A DNA stretch of 64,000 bases from JAFDVL01 sp963794955. Its GTDB lineage: Bacteria; Acidobacteriota; Blastocatellia; RBC074. The notes under the pieces are model-generated. The model saw only the letters and a list, made by a program, of their open reading frames with translations, ran no database searches and had not been told where the DNA came from. The stretch lies in the NCBI GenBank assembly GCA_963794955.1, contig CAWCGF010000040.1:124001-188000 (forward strand), written 5' to 3'. This document shows positions 39,832-49,247 of the stretch, piece by piece. Each line of letters begins with the position of its first letter. Positions within the stretch are counted from its first letter, which is position 1. The position numbers were made by a program, and so were the translations under genes.

Positions 39832-41124
39832 ATGAAAAAGATCACTTTGCTAACTGCCGCGTTCATGTTTATGGCTTTGTTCGCCTTACCAACCGCTTCG
39901 GCACAGTTTCCCGTGAAGATTAAAATTCCAAAAGTAAATCCGCCTAAGCCTGAAGCAAAGCCCGAAGCAAGGCCCGAAGCAAAGCCTGAAGCCAAGCCCG
40001 AAGCAAAACCGAACGAGCCGCCCGCCGCGCGTCGTGAACCACCCGCCGCGCAACCGGAAAGTCGAACCGGGACAACTCCCGCGCCTGCTACGAGCGGGCA
40101 GGATCAGCCGATCATCGCCAAAGACTCGATTCAGATCACCGCTTTCACCTTCAACGTTTACAAAGGGAACTACGACATCTGGAGCTGGGTTCCGAATATT
40201 GAGTATCGCGTCAACGGCCCCATCGCCAGCGGCAGCCAACTCTACGTTGAATTCTCCATGCCCGGCACCACCCCCTGGGTGAAATTCGATTGCCAAACCC
40301 GCGACACAGAGAAAGGTTACTGGTGGAAGACCAAATGCGGCGGTCGAGATATTCCTGAAGCGAAATCCTCTACCTATACCGGTCCCGTTAGCTTCGCCAT
40401 TCGTATGCGAAACGAACTCGCTGGCACAGACACGACACTCTTCACTGGCAAGGCGAAGGTGGAGAAATCCTTGTCCAACGAGCATGGCCCGAAGGTCATC
40501 AACCATTTCGTCTATTTCATAAACCACGACTGGAACCTGCCGATTGGCTACGTCTATCTGACCGCCAATGATCTGAAAAAGTGGGATCGCCCGGATTTCT
40601 ACGTCTCGTTTTGGGTGCGCGGCGATGCGTACAATTTCCAACCGCACCTGTTTCACAACGGCAAAGAGGTGGGCAAACAGTCGTTGGAAGGCCAGGAGGT
40701 AGGCAAGGCCAGTTGCGAGTCAGATATAGAGAACAATACGACGCACTATGTCGCCGATACTGTCCCGCAAAAGGCGAAGTGGGCGCGCGTTACGTGCAGC
40801 TTCCCGAACATAGTCGGCTGGGATAAGTCGGGAGAAAATTACAACCTGTTTAAGCCGCCTCACTCGCTCGGCGCGAACCCTGGCGAGTACGAACTGAAGG
40901 TGCTGTGGAATAACAAACTAGCGAGGTCTGTAAAATTTACCGTAAGCCCCGACGGGAAGTTCGACAACGGCATCGCCACTACCAACAAGCTCGGCAGCGA
41001 CCGCGTTATCGTGCCAGTCCAGATCATCGGAGACCAGGACGGCGTATGGGGCCGGATGGCCTGGAAGACCGAAGCCTTCTTTGGCAACCCCCTGACAGGC
41101 TTCACCGCCTTGCCAGAAAAATAA
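39832..41124 (+). CDS. Exported protein with PEAKP tandem repeats, unrecognised
   Basis: A 430-residue exported protein. The signal peptide ends near TASAQ. A low-complexity region follows with about six tandem (P)EAKPEAR/K units (residues about 38-65), then Pro/Ala-rich sequence. The remainder is beta-rich with many Trp and Tyr (NYDIWSWVPNIEYRVNG, YEFSM-type strands, KLARSVKFTVSPDGKFDNG). Charged Pro-rich linkers of this kind often span peptidoglycan. No family was recognised. The gene has good AAGGAGAG and is followed by a small gene that may be co-transcribed. Confidence 0.7.
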   Translation: MKKITLLTAAFMFMALFALPTASAQFPVKIKIPKVNPPKPEAKPEARPEAKPEAKPEAKPNEPPAARREPPAAQPESRTGTTPAPATSGQDQPIIAKDSIQITAFTFNVYKGNYDIWSWVPNIEYRVNGPIASGSQLYVEFSMPGTTPWVKFDCQTRDTEKGYWWKTKCGGRDIPEAKSSTYTGPVSFAIRMRNELAGTDTTLFTGKAKVEKSLSNEHGPKVINHFVYFINHDWNLPIGYVYLTANDLKKWDRPDFYVSFWVRGDAYNFQPHLFHNGKEVGKQSLEGQEVGKASCESDIENNTTHYVADTVPQKAKWARVTCSFPNIVGWDKSGENYNLFKPPHSLGANPGEYELKVLWNNKLARSVKFTVSPDGKFDNGIATTNKLGSDRVIVPVQIIGDQDGVWGRMAWKTEAFFGNPLTGFTALPEK

Positions 41125-41182
41125 GGCAGCGATGGCGCTGGCTAATCGTGGAACAGATCAATTCAACATAAGGAGTAACAAT

Positions 41183-41617
41183 ATGAGTAAGTATATTTAC
41201 CAATTTGAAGTTAGGGATGATGATTTAAAGATGCGACCGTCCGGGCAAGTTTGGGCCTGGAAGTGGGGAGGCTGGAAAAATTCTACTGCCTGGACCTCGG
41301 AAAAAACTGTTGATGCAGATTATGATACAACTAACGCCAAGGCAGGCCTGCAAAGAGCGGAAAACCTGCTGATGATAGCGATTCCATCCGGCGTATTATC
41401 TCCGTTCGGCAATGGCCTTACTTTTGACAAGGTGAATATCCATACCTTTGAGAAAGACAACGCGACCGGGACGCCTTTGCGTACGGCGTCCTACTATGGA
41501 GCTAAGGTCCTCAGCATCATTCCAAAGGATTTCAGTACAATTCCCAAGGTGGGCAAGAAAGCGAATTACAGCGAAGTTCTTTTGACGATTGAAGCCAGCG
41601 TCGAGGTCGCTTCCTGA
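41183..41617 (+). CDS. Uncharacterised 144-residue protein
   Basis: MSKYIYQFEVRDDDLKMRPS opens a soluble, beta-rich protein without a signal peptide. Recognisable patterns are WAWKWGGWKNSTAW and KVNIHTFEKDNATGTPLR. It ends in YSEVLLTIEASVEVAS. No family was recognised; I considered an Hcp-like tube protein but found no adequate match. ATG 41183 has AAGGAG nine bases upstream. It follows the PEAKP protein by about 60 bases and ends in a terminator. Confidence 0.65.
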   Translation: MSKYIYQFEVRDDDLKMRPSGQVWAWKWGGWKNSTAWTSEKTVDADYDTTNAKAGLQRAENLLMIAIPSGVLSPFGNGLTFDKVNIHTFEKDNATGTPLRTASYYGAKVLSIIPKDFSTIPKVGKKANYSEVLLTIEASVEVAS

Positions 41618-41625
41618 GCGCCAGT

Positions 41626-41646
41626 CCAAAGAGGTTTGGGTTTTTT
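41626..41646 (+). terminator. Short terminator after 144-residue gene
   Basis: CCAAA-GAGG-TTTGG forms a 5-bp stem followed by G and six T residues. It lies nine bases beyond the stop codon and before the convergent DUF72 gene. Confidence 0.5.
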
Positions 41647-41654
41647 CTCTATCG

Positions 41655-42476
41655 CTAAAACAGGGATGGCTGCTTTTCCAATGCTGAAGGGAGCACAATT
41701 TCCTGCCCCAGCAGTTGCTTAAAATGATTCGCGGAGCCGGGCGAGTGGCCTTGATAATGGTTATTGAAATAGCCAAAAACGGCGCAGCCGCGCTGTTGTA
41801 ATTGCGCCAAAGCCTGGTGCCAAAGCGCGAATTCTTCGTCCCGGTTGATTTGAATATGTGAGTAACTGGTCAGTTCACGCGGCCCCAGCCAGCGGGCGTA
41901 GGCAAAATCGGTGGTGGGATTGTCAGCAAGTTCCACCATGCGTTCACGCGGCAGCCATTTGCTGTCCACATAAGCGAGTGCCGTCTGATTAGCCTTGAGC
42001 AATTCCAGCACGTATTCACCCACCTCATCGAAGAGCCATTGCGCAGCGCGGAACTCAATGGCAAAGCGCAGGTCACGGGGCAGAAGCGGGAGAAACTTTT
42101 CGAGCGCGGGCAGCGAGCGGGGCGAGAAGTCCGGCGGCATCTGAATCAGGATCAAGGCGAGCTTTTCCTGTAAGCCGCGCACGCGTTCGCAAAAGCGCAG
42201 CAGCAGTTCATCGCTGTTTTGCAGACGGTTGTGATGAGTGATTTCCTGCGGCAATTTGAGCGAATATGTGAAGCCTTCCGGCGCGCGTTTGTGCCAGGAT
42301 TGAATCGAAGCCTCCGACGGGATGGCATAGAAGCTGGCATCAATTTCGACCGTGTCGAAAACCTTCACATACAAATCCAGCCAATCCGCTGCCCGACTTC
42401 CGCGCGGATAAAACGAACCCCGCCAGTCCTCATAATTCCAACCTTGCGTGCCAAGATGGATTTCCGCGCTGCTCAT
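41655..42476 (-). CDS. DUF72 family protein
   Basis: A 273-residue TIM-barrel-like protein of the DUF72 (YecE) family. Conserved blocks are IHLGTQGWNYEDWRGSFYP, YVKVFDTVEIDASFYAIPS, TYSLKLPQEITHH, LILIQMPPDFSP, RFAIEFRAAQW and a C-terminal CAVFGYFNNHYQGHSPGSAN. The function is not established; a metal-dependent hydrolase-like fold has been suggested. It is the last gene of the uvrA operon, ten bases after rfbF. Confidence 0.93.
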   Translation of the reverse strand: MSSAEIHLGTQGWNYEDWRGSFYPRGSRAADWLDLYVKVFDTVEIDASFYAIPSEASIQSWHKRAPEGFTYSLKLPQEITHHNRLQNSDELLLRFCERVRGLQEKLALILIQMPPDFSPRSLPALEKFLPLLPRDLRFAIEFRAAQWLFDEVGEYVLELLKANQTALAYVDSKWLPRERMVELADNPTTDFAYARWLGPRELTSYSHIQINRDEEFALWHQALAQLQQRGCAVFGYFNNHYQGHSPGSANHFKQLLGQEIVLPSALEKQPSLF

Positions 42477-42486
42477 AAATCACTTG

Positions 42487-43263
42487 CTACCAAATTTTCC
42501 ATTCGGCCTGATTGGCGTCCCATAATTGATTGAATTCCAGATGATCTTTATACGTGTCGAGGCATTTCCAGAAGCCGTGATGCTTATAGGCCATGATTTG
42601 CTGTGCCCGCGCGAGTTGCTCAAACGGTTCCCGTTCAAGAATGGAATCGTCTTGTAGGTAATCAAGCACGCCGCGTTGAAACACAAAGAAGCCGCCGTTG
42701 ATCCATTCCTGCATCACGGGCTTTTCCTGAAATTCAATGACCGCATTGGCTTCATCCAGCTTGAGCAAGCCAAATTGCGAGCGCGGATTGACGGCAGTCA
42801 GCGTGGCAAGTTTTCCCTGGGATTGATGAAAGGCCAGCAACGCCAGCAAATTTACATTTGCCAACCCATCGCCATACGTCGCGCAAAAAGTCTCGTCGTC
42901 GCCCAGGTATGCTTGAATGCGTTTCAGGCGGCCTCCGGTATTAGTTTCGAGTCCCGTATCCACAAATGTGATGCGCCAGTTTTCACTGTTAATGCGATGA
43001 TTCTGTAGCTCGAATTCACCAGAGGATTTCATCTGCAAGGTAAAATCATGGTCGAGCCATTGCTGCTCCAAAAAATACCGCTTGATCGAATCGCCGAGAT
43101 AGCCCAGGCACAGGATGAAATCATTCAGCCCGTGCTGCGCGTACAGCTTGAGCAAATGCCAAAGCACGGGCTTGCCGCCGATTTCAATCAGGGCTTTCGG
43201 AATATTGAGGCCGTGTTCGCCGAGCCGCGTGCCGCGCCCGCCGCAAAGGATGACGGTTTTCAT
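42487..43263 (-). CDS. rfbF: Glucose-1-phosphate cytidylyltransferase-like nucleotidyltransferase
   Basis: Sugar nucleotidyltransferase that makes CDP-glucose, the first step to CDP-dideoxyhexoses of surface polysaccharide. The 258 residues match RfbF. ILCGGRGTRLGEHGLNIPKA binds nucleotide, GKPVLWHLLKLYAQHG, FCATYGDGLANVN (metal-binding Asp), ING-GFFVF and YKHHGFWKCLDTYKD are typical. The rest of the rfb pathway is not in the window. It lies in the minus-strand operon after the Rpn gene. Confidence 0.9.
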   Translation of the reverse strand: MKTVILCGGRGTRLGEHGLNIPKALIEIGGKPVLWHLLKLYAQHGLNDFILCLGYLGDSIKRYFLEQQWLDHDFTLQMKSSGEFELQNHRINSENWRITFVDTGLETNTGGRLKRIQAYLGDDETFCATYGDGLANVNLLALLAFHQSQGKLATLTAVNPRSQFGLLKLDEANAVIEFQEKPVMQEWINGGFFVFQRGVLDYLQDDSILEREPFEQLARAQQIMAYKHHGFWKCLDTYKDHLEFNQLWDANQAEWKIW

Positions 43264-43281
43264 GAGATGTATAACAGGGTG

Positions 43282-44294
43282 CTAATGCTGAATGGTGTGT
43301 TGTTGCAACCACGCGCGCAACTCATCCACTTGCCGAAAATCCAGCAGCGCATCAGTCAGCGCTTCGAGTTGTTCCAGTGGCAGGGCTTCCACCAATTGTA
43401 AGGTCGTCGCATCAAGCTCAGCAAAACGTCGTGCGAGAATGCGGCGAAGGCCCATGACCAATCCTTCCTGACGACTCCTTCCTGACGACCTTCCTGACGA
43501 CCTTTGATAAAGCCTTCTTCAATCCATGCTTGTGCCATTGTTTGCATAAGACCTCCTTCGTTAGCCGGAAAAGCTTGTGCCAGCGCTTGTCGTACGCGTG
43601 GTACCTCGGTTTGTTGGGTCGTTGCCGATAAATATCGCAGCGCCGTTCGCAAATATTCTAACCCACTTTGTTCTGGCAACAATTTGTAAAGTGCAAACAG
43701 CCCAGCCAAACGCGGCCACAACTCTTCGCTGAAAATATATTTGAGCAGCGACATTCCCGCGCGCAAGGCGGCGTGTCCTTTGATTTCGTCATCGCTCATC
43801 GCAGAAAGATCGCAGAGATGATAGGTGAAATCTGCCTGATAGCTTTTCAGTTCTGGCACCTCTTTCAGGTCAATCAACTCGCTGAAGCGACGTGCTGCCG
43901 TCCACTTGGCTCGGCCATGATATACCACGACGGGAATAATTGGTGGCAATGGGCGTTGCCCTTCGTTCTGCGCTTGCTCCCAGCCGCGCACTTTGTACCG
44001 CAACAATTGAAATGCGACGAATTCATCCGAGTAGCTTTTATGTTCGAAGAGAAAGTACAGCAACGCCGCGCGGTCACTTGCGCGCAAGCCGACACGATAA
44101 AGCAAATCGGATAAATGTTCCTGCAAATCCGCATCTATGAATGAATCGTGCGATAACTCCAGTCGCGTCAAATCTAGGTGCGCAACCACCTCTGGGGGCA
44201 GATACTGCTGAAGAAAATCCGCCGCCACTTCTGGCTGCCCCAACAACTCGCGGAAGAATTTGTCGTGCGGATTTTTGATTTCGAGGTTAGCCAT
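43282..44294 (-). CDS. Rpn-family nuclease (transposase-like), frameshifted in GRQEG repeats
   Basis: A PD-(D/E)XK-type Rpn/YhgA-like protein. It begins with KNPHDKFFRELLGQPEVAAD, then YFLFEHKSYSDEFVAFQLLR with the catalytic-site E-x-K (EHKS). VVVYHGRAKWTAARRF follows. Near 43475 the tandem GGTCGTCAGGAA units (GRQEG) carry two additional bases, which shift the frame. Restoring it gives QEGLVMGLRRILARRFAELD and LEQLEALTDALLDFRQVDEL, a normal C-terminus ending at 43282, for 336 residues. The unshifted frame runs to 43356 with nonsense sequence. Slippage in the repeat, phase variation or an assembly error could explain it. Confidence 0.8.
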
Positions 44295-44307
44295 GCTGCT
44301 TTTCGTT

Positions 44308-45063
44308 CTATTTTTTGGCTTGCTGCTGCTCCCACACTTTGGCGAATTTCAGAAACACACTGTACGCCGTCTGCATCGCAATGATCAATCCTGGCACGCC
44401 GTCGCGGAAGCCTTGTTTGAGCAGGTATGTCCGCACAAACGCCGCAATCGGCACGACGAATAAATCTATTGCGCGCACCCGCTTGCCGTGGTTGTACAAA
44501 TACTCGGCGGCCAGTGTCGTATAGCGATCCATCACCAATTGATGCTCGCTCAAATTGCGTTTGGTGTAGTGCAGCAACTCGCCGGGCAAGATGTCCACGC
44601 GTCCGCGCACATGGGCGACTTCGTGTGGCGCAACGCCCTCCCAGTAGCTCGCGGCTTTGCGGTAAAGCCGCATTTGATAATCGGGATACCAGCCGGAATG
44701 CGCAATCCAACGACCAAGATATTGCGTGCGCCGCGCAATGCGAAAGCCGTCGGGCAGCCCCGCCGGAGCACGCGCGCGCAACGCTTGAATCGAAGCCTTC
44801 AATTCGGGCGTCACGATCTCGTCCGCATCCATCCACAAAATCCAATCGCCTGTAGTTTGGGAATCCGAAAACTCGTGCTTGTCTTTGTAGCCGCGAAAGG
44901 GGTGATTGAAAATCTTATCAGTGTAGCGGCGCGCAATTTCAACCGTGCGGTCGGTCGAGTCAGAATCTACGATCACGATTTCGTCTGCCCAGTCGAGCGA
45001 TTCGCAAACGGCAGCGAGGTTGTCTTCTTCGTTGTAGACGTTAATTTTGGCGGAGATTTTCAT
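44308..45063 (-). CDS. Family 2 glycosyltransferase (WaaE/KdtX-like)
   Basis: A 251-residue GT-A glycosyltransferase, likely for lipopolysaccharide or other surface glycan. KISAKINVYNEEDNLAAVCE opens the domain, followed by DEIVIVDSDSTDRTVEIARR, DWILWMDADEIVTPEL (DxD) and GVAPHEVAHVRGR. The C-terminus has a hydrophobic helix (VPIAAFVRTYLL). ATG 45063 overlaps the stop of the YkgJ gene by four bases; the longer frame to 45138 is shadow. This is translational coupling within the operon. Confidence 0.9.
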   Translation of the reverse strand: MKISAKINVYNEEDNLAAVCESLDWADEIVIVDSDSTDRTVEIARRYTDKIFNHPFRGYKDKHEFSDSQTTGDWILWMDADEIVTPELKASIQALRARAPAGLPDGFRIARRTQYLGRWIAHSGWYPDYQMRLYRKAASYWEGVAPHEVAHVRGRVDILPGELLHYTKRNLSEHQLVMDRYTTLAAEYLYNHGKRVRAIDLFVVPIAAFVRTYLLKQGFRDGVPGLIIAMQTAYSVFLKFAKVWEQQQAKK

Positions 45064-45617
45064 GACGAGCCGAGAATCACTTCGCTCATTTTGCTTCGAT
45101 GATGACTTTGATTGTCGTCCAATCCTGCCGCACGACAATAGCTCACATTCGCCATCGCCAGTTTTAAGTTGAGCAAATCCAGCGGCACAAGATGTTCATC
45201 CGCCAACTCCGCAATCGCTTCATCTGAATCGAAATTCAGCGGGCAAAAATCTATTTCCTGCGCGCCGTCGTCTGCTTCATAAAGTAGCGGCAAACCTTGG
45301 GTGCGACAAATCAACGGGCGTGATTCATATACGGAACAGAGATTATCTACCAGCAACGGGCAGGCAACTCGTTCATCCCGTACTTCCAGTACTTTGACCT
45401 CCTGTGCTTGTTGCTGAATGCGTTCTTGCGTTGCTTGCGGCAAGGCTTGAATCGCGTCAGTCAACACCGCCGCTTCGACGGCAAAGACCGACAAATGATG
45501 ATGACAGCAACCACTGCAACCCGCCCCGCATTGCAAGTGGGATTTATAGCGTTCATTCAGTTGCGATGTCAGGTCATCTACATTAGCGATGAGTTGTTGG
45601 TAAAGCTCGGTACTCAT
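45060..45617 (-). CDS. YkgJ-family cysteine-cluster protein
   Basis: A 185-residue protein of the YkgJ (CxxxCxxCC) zinc/iron-chelating family. The N-terminal motif is CGAGCSGCCHHHLSVFAVEA. The second cluster is CPLLVDNLCSVYESRPLICR. It ends with a late Cys (VSYCRAAG). The function is not established. It overlaps uvrA (ATGA at 45614-45617) and the glycosyltransferase (45060-45063), so it is translationally coupled to both. Confidence 0.9.
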   Translation of the reverse strand: MSTELYQQLIANVDDLTSQLNERYKSHLQCGAGCSGCCHHHLSVFAVEAAVLTDAIQALPQATQERIQQQAQEVKVLEVRDERVACPLLVDNLCSVYESRPLICRTQGLPLLYEADDGAQEIDFCPLNFDSDEAIAELADEHLVPLDLLNLKLAMANVSYCRAAGLDDNQSHHRSKMSEVILGSS

Positions 45618-48452
45618 TTTTTCACATGCCCATTCAGGACAATACGGAGGGCTTGCCCTGTATATGATTTTTTGTTGCGCGCGACCTCTTCGGGCGTACC
45701 TTCTGCGATGACGCGTCCGCCGCCTTCGCCGCCTTCCGGCCCCAGATCAATCAGCCAATCTGCCGACTTCATCACGTCCAAATTGTGCTCAATAATAATT
45801 ACAGTGTTGCCCATGCCGACCAGTTTTTGTAGCACGTCAATCAGTTTGCGCACGTCTTCAAAATGCAACCCTGTGGTCGGCTCATCCAGAATATAAACCG
45901 TTCGCCCCGTCGCGCGTTTTGACAATTCTTTCGACAACTTGATGCGTTGCGCTTCGCCGCCCGAAAGCGTCGTCGCCGCCTGTCCCAGCTTGATGTAGCC
46001 TAAACCGACATCATGCAACGTTTGCAGCTTCTGTTTGATCTGCGGGTGATTTTGCAACGGTTCCAATGCGTCTTCAATCGTCGTGTCGAGCAGTTGCGCG
46101 ATGTTCTTGCCTTGATAGCGCACTTCAAGCGTTTCGCGGTTGTAGCGCGAGCCGCGACACACCTCACAGGTCACATACACATCCGGCAGGAAGTTCATTT
46201 CAATCCGCTTCATGCCATCGCCCTGACACGCTTCGCAGCGCCCGCCTTTGACATTGAACGAAAACCGTCCGGGCTTGTAGCCACGCTCCTTGCTTTCGGG
46301 CAACATCGCATATAACTCACGAACGGGCGTGAACAATCCGGTGTATGTTGCCGGATTCGAGCGTGGCGTGCGACCTATCGGGGACTGGTCAATCTCAATA
46401 ATCTTGTCAATGTGCTCCAAGCCTTCGATAGCTTTGTGTGCGCCGGGTTCCGCCAGGCTGCGGTAGAGCTTGCGCGCAATCGAGCGATATAAAATGTCTT
46501 CGACCAAGGTGGATTTGCCGGAGCCGGAAACGCCTGTGACTACAGTAAGCAAACCCAGCGGAAACGTGACATCAAGATGCTTGAGATTATGTTCCGTCGC
46601 ATCGCGCACGATCAGGCTTTTGCCATTGGGCGAACGACGTTGCGACGGAACGTTGATCGCCACTGCGCCAGATAAATATTGCCCCGTCAACGATGCTGTA
46701 ACTTGCTCAATGTCTGCGGGTTTGCCAACCGCTACCACCTCGCCGCCGTGCGTACCTGCGGCTGGCCCTAAATCCACGATGTAGTCGGCGCGCCGCATTG
46801 TGTCTTCATCGTGCTCGACGACGATAACTGTATTGCCGATGTCACGCAGTCTTTGCAGCGTATCCAACAGCTTTTGGTTGTCACGCGGATGCAGCCCAAT
46901 CGAAGGTTCGTCCAGCACGTACAATACGCCGCGCAGTTGCGAGCCAATTTGCGTCGCCAGCCGGATCCGTTGCCCTTCGCCGCCCGACAGCGAACCAGAA
47001 GCGCGATCCAACGTCAAATAGCTCAAGCCGACTGCTTGCAGAAAGCTTAGCCGCTCCCGAATCTCTTTCAGAATGCGCCCCGCAATGATTTCTTCGCGGG
47101 CATTGAGTTTGAGTTTAGCAAAGGCCTTGGCCGCCTCGTTCAACGTCAGCGTAGTGTAATCGGAAATCGAAAATCCGTTCACTCGCACTGCCAGCGACTC
47201 TGGCTGTAAACGTCGCCCCTGACAGTCAGGACAATTCACCGTCGCCACATATTCGCCGAATTTCGTGCGGTTCGTTTCGCCGTCTTCGCCTTTGGCAATT
47301 TCCACTGCCTCCTTGTTGAGTTGATCGTGTAGCCACTGCTTCACGCCTTGCCAGTTCCCCTGATATTTGTACGAGCCGTGATGATATGTGAGCTTGTCTG
47401 GCAGTCCATAAAACCAGGCATCGCGCGCTTTTTTCGGCAGCTTGCCAAAGGGCGTTTCGGGCGCAATATCGAAATGCCGCGCGATGGCGAGCAAGCTTTC
47501 GCCCACATAAAAATCCAGATACGAATTGTCAAAGAACGTCATCTTGTTAATCGGCACAGAGTCGTCTATGACAAGCTTGTGCGGATCAACTTCGTGCTTG
47601 CTGCCGATGCCGTGACATTCTTTGCACGCGCCAAACGCGGAGTTGAAAGAAAACGAGCGCGGCTCCAACTGCGGAATCGAAATGCCACAATTCACACAGG
47701 CCATGCGCTCTGAATACATTTTCTCTTCGCCGTCTATGACCGAAACGATCACCACGCCGTCCGTTAATTTTGTAGCGATTTTGACAGCTTCTTCCAAGCG
47801 ATGCCCGACACCTTCCTTAATCATCAACCGATCCACGACGACATCAATGGTGTGGTTCTTGCGCTTGTCGAGCTTGATTTCATCATCCAGCGAAATCATT
47901 TCGCCATCAACGCGAGCACGCGTGAAGCCGCTGGTGCGCAAGCCTTCGATTTCCTTTTTGAATTCGCCTTTGCGACCGCGCACAAGCGGAGCCAGAATCA
48001 TCACGCGTTCGCCGTGCGGCAATTCGCGGATACTGTGGATGATTTGGTCGGTAGATTGCCGCGCAATGGGAGAACCGCACAGATGGCAATGCGGCAGCCC
48101 AATCGAAGAAAACAGCAAGCCGCAAATAATCGTAAATTTCCGTGACCGTACCAACAGTCGAACGCGGGCTGCGCGAAGTGGTTTTCTGCTCAATCGAAAT
48201 CGCGGGCGAAAGCCCTTCAACGGAATCCACATCCGGCTTTTCCAATTGTTCGAGAAATTGCCGCGCATACGCCGACAACGATTCAACATAGCGGCGCTGG
48301 CCTTCGGCATAAATCGTATCGAAGGCCAGCGAGGATTTGCCCGAACCACTCAGTCCTGTGATAACAGTTAACTGGTTGCGTGGAATTTCGACGCTAATAT
48401 TTTTGAGATTATGTTGGCGCGCCCCGCGCACCGAAATCTTAGTAATAGCCAT
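45614..48452 (-). CDS. uvrA: Excinuclease ABC subunit A, with one-base frameshift
   Basis: DNA-damage sensor of nucleotide excision repair. The N-terminal piece (48452 to about 48116) has ITGLSGSGKSSLAFDTIYAE, RYVESLSAYARQFLEQLEKP and TVTEIYDYLRL. The frame then shifts, and the other frame continues with LFSSIGLPHCHLCG, LSGGEGQRIRLATQIGS, LYVLDEPSIGLHPRDN, TGVSGSGKSTLVEDILY and LSGGEAQRIKLSKELS. Removing one base near 48116 (in CTTGCTG on the minus strand) joins them into about 945 residues, the normal UvrA length. An assembly error is likely, or uvrA is broken here. First gene of the six-gene operon. Confidence 0.93.
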
Positions 48453-48611
48453 AAAGACAACATTCGGCAAATTATTGATGATAAGTGCAAATGACAGATT
48501 CTAGCGGAGCGGAAAGGCATGAGCAACTGCCTCGCCTTCCCTGATTTTTGCGGTGAATTCAGGTTGGTAAAGATTGTCAGTAAAGAGCGCGGAAATCGCT
48601 TTGGGAATCAG

Positions 48612-48629
48612 TGTAGCGCAATTCGCTAC
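48612..48629. repeat. Short palindrome GTAGCG/CGCTAC
   Basis: GTAGCG-CAATT-CGCTAC hairpin, with CGAGTGAGCG-like flanks, resembling a single arm of the TGTAGCGC family. It lies just after the stop codon of the Cys-rich gene. Confidence 0.45.
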
Positions 48630-48648
48630 GCTCACTCGTAGCAGCAAG

Positions 48649-49119
48649 TTAATTCTCTTTGACCAATTCTTCTGTGAAAACGACCGGGTCTTGACAGCAT
48701 TCACAGGGGCCGGGTTTATGCGTCGTGATATTGCAAACCTGACAGAAATAGAACAGATTGTAAACTCGTCCCCATTTGACGGATTGCAGCTTGATGACTT
48801 CGAGAAACGGGATTTCAGCGAAAGTGCGCCCGGTGATTTGTAATTCGCGTTGACGAAAGCGTTCGTCATCGTAAATCGCGGCGGCGGTGTCAGTTGGAAG
48901 GATTGGATGTAATTTTCCCTCGGCGGTTTTGAGGCAATAGATTGTGCCGCGTTCCGCTTCTAACTTAGCTTGAGCTTGCACTGCCTCCGCCAGATTCACG
49001 ATGCGCCCACGCAGGACAGTCGGCTTAAACTCTGCCGCTGGCGTTTGCGCTTGCGCCAGCAAGGGCAGCGCGGGCGTGAGCAGCAAGGCTTCGATCAATT
49101 TTCTGCGTCCCTTATGCAT
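48649..49119 (-). CDS. Exported Cys-rich protein, unrecognised
   Basis: A 156-residue protein with a signal peptide ending near LAQAQ. An OB-like segment (VLRGRIVNLAEAVQAQAKLE, LQITGRTFAE) is followed by a C-terminal Cys cluster FCQVCNITTHKPGPCECC (CxxC and CxCC), likely a metal-binding knuckle. A secreted metal-binding role is possible. No family was recognised. ATG 49119 was chosen for its signal peptide. Confidence 0.6.
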   Translation of the reverse strand: MHKGRRKLIEALLLTPALPLLAQAQTPAAEFKPTVLRGRIVNLAEAVQAQAKLEAERGTIYCLKTAEGKLHPILPTDTAAAIYDDERFRQRELQITGRTFAEIPFLEVIKLQSVKWGRVYNLFYFCQVCNITTHKPGPCECCQDPVVFTEELVKEN

Positions 49120-49247
49120 GTGCAACAATCTACTTGAGTCGTTTTCGTAAATCAAACCTGCCCCTAGCCTCTAATGCGTTGCGCCCGTATAATCCCTGCT
49201 TGCTTCTGCAATTGTTGACTTGAAAGGGTACGAAATCACATTCATCC

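Noticed and set aside
41183..41617. Hcp-like type VI secretion tube protein
   Set aside because: A few strand patterns are similar, but the hallmark N-terminus is absent and there are no type VI genes nearby.
47622..48371. 249-codon frame antisense to uvrA
   Set aside because: It is a shadow of conserved uvrA sequence.
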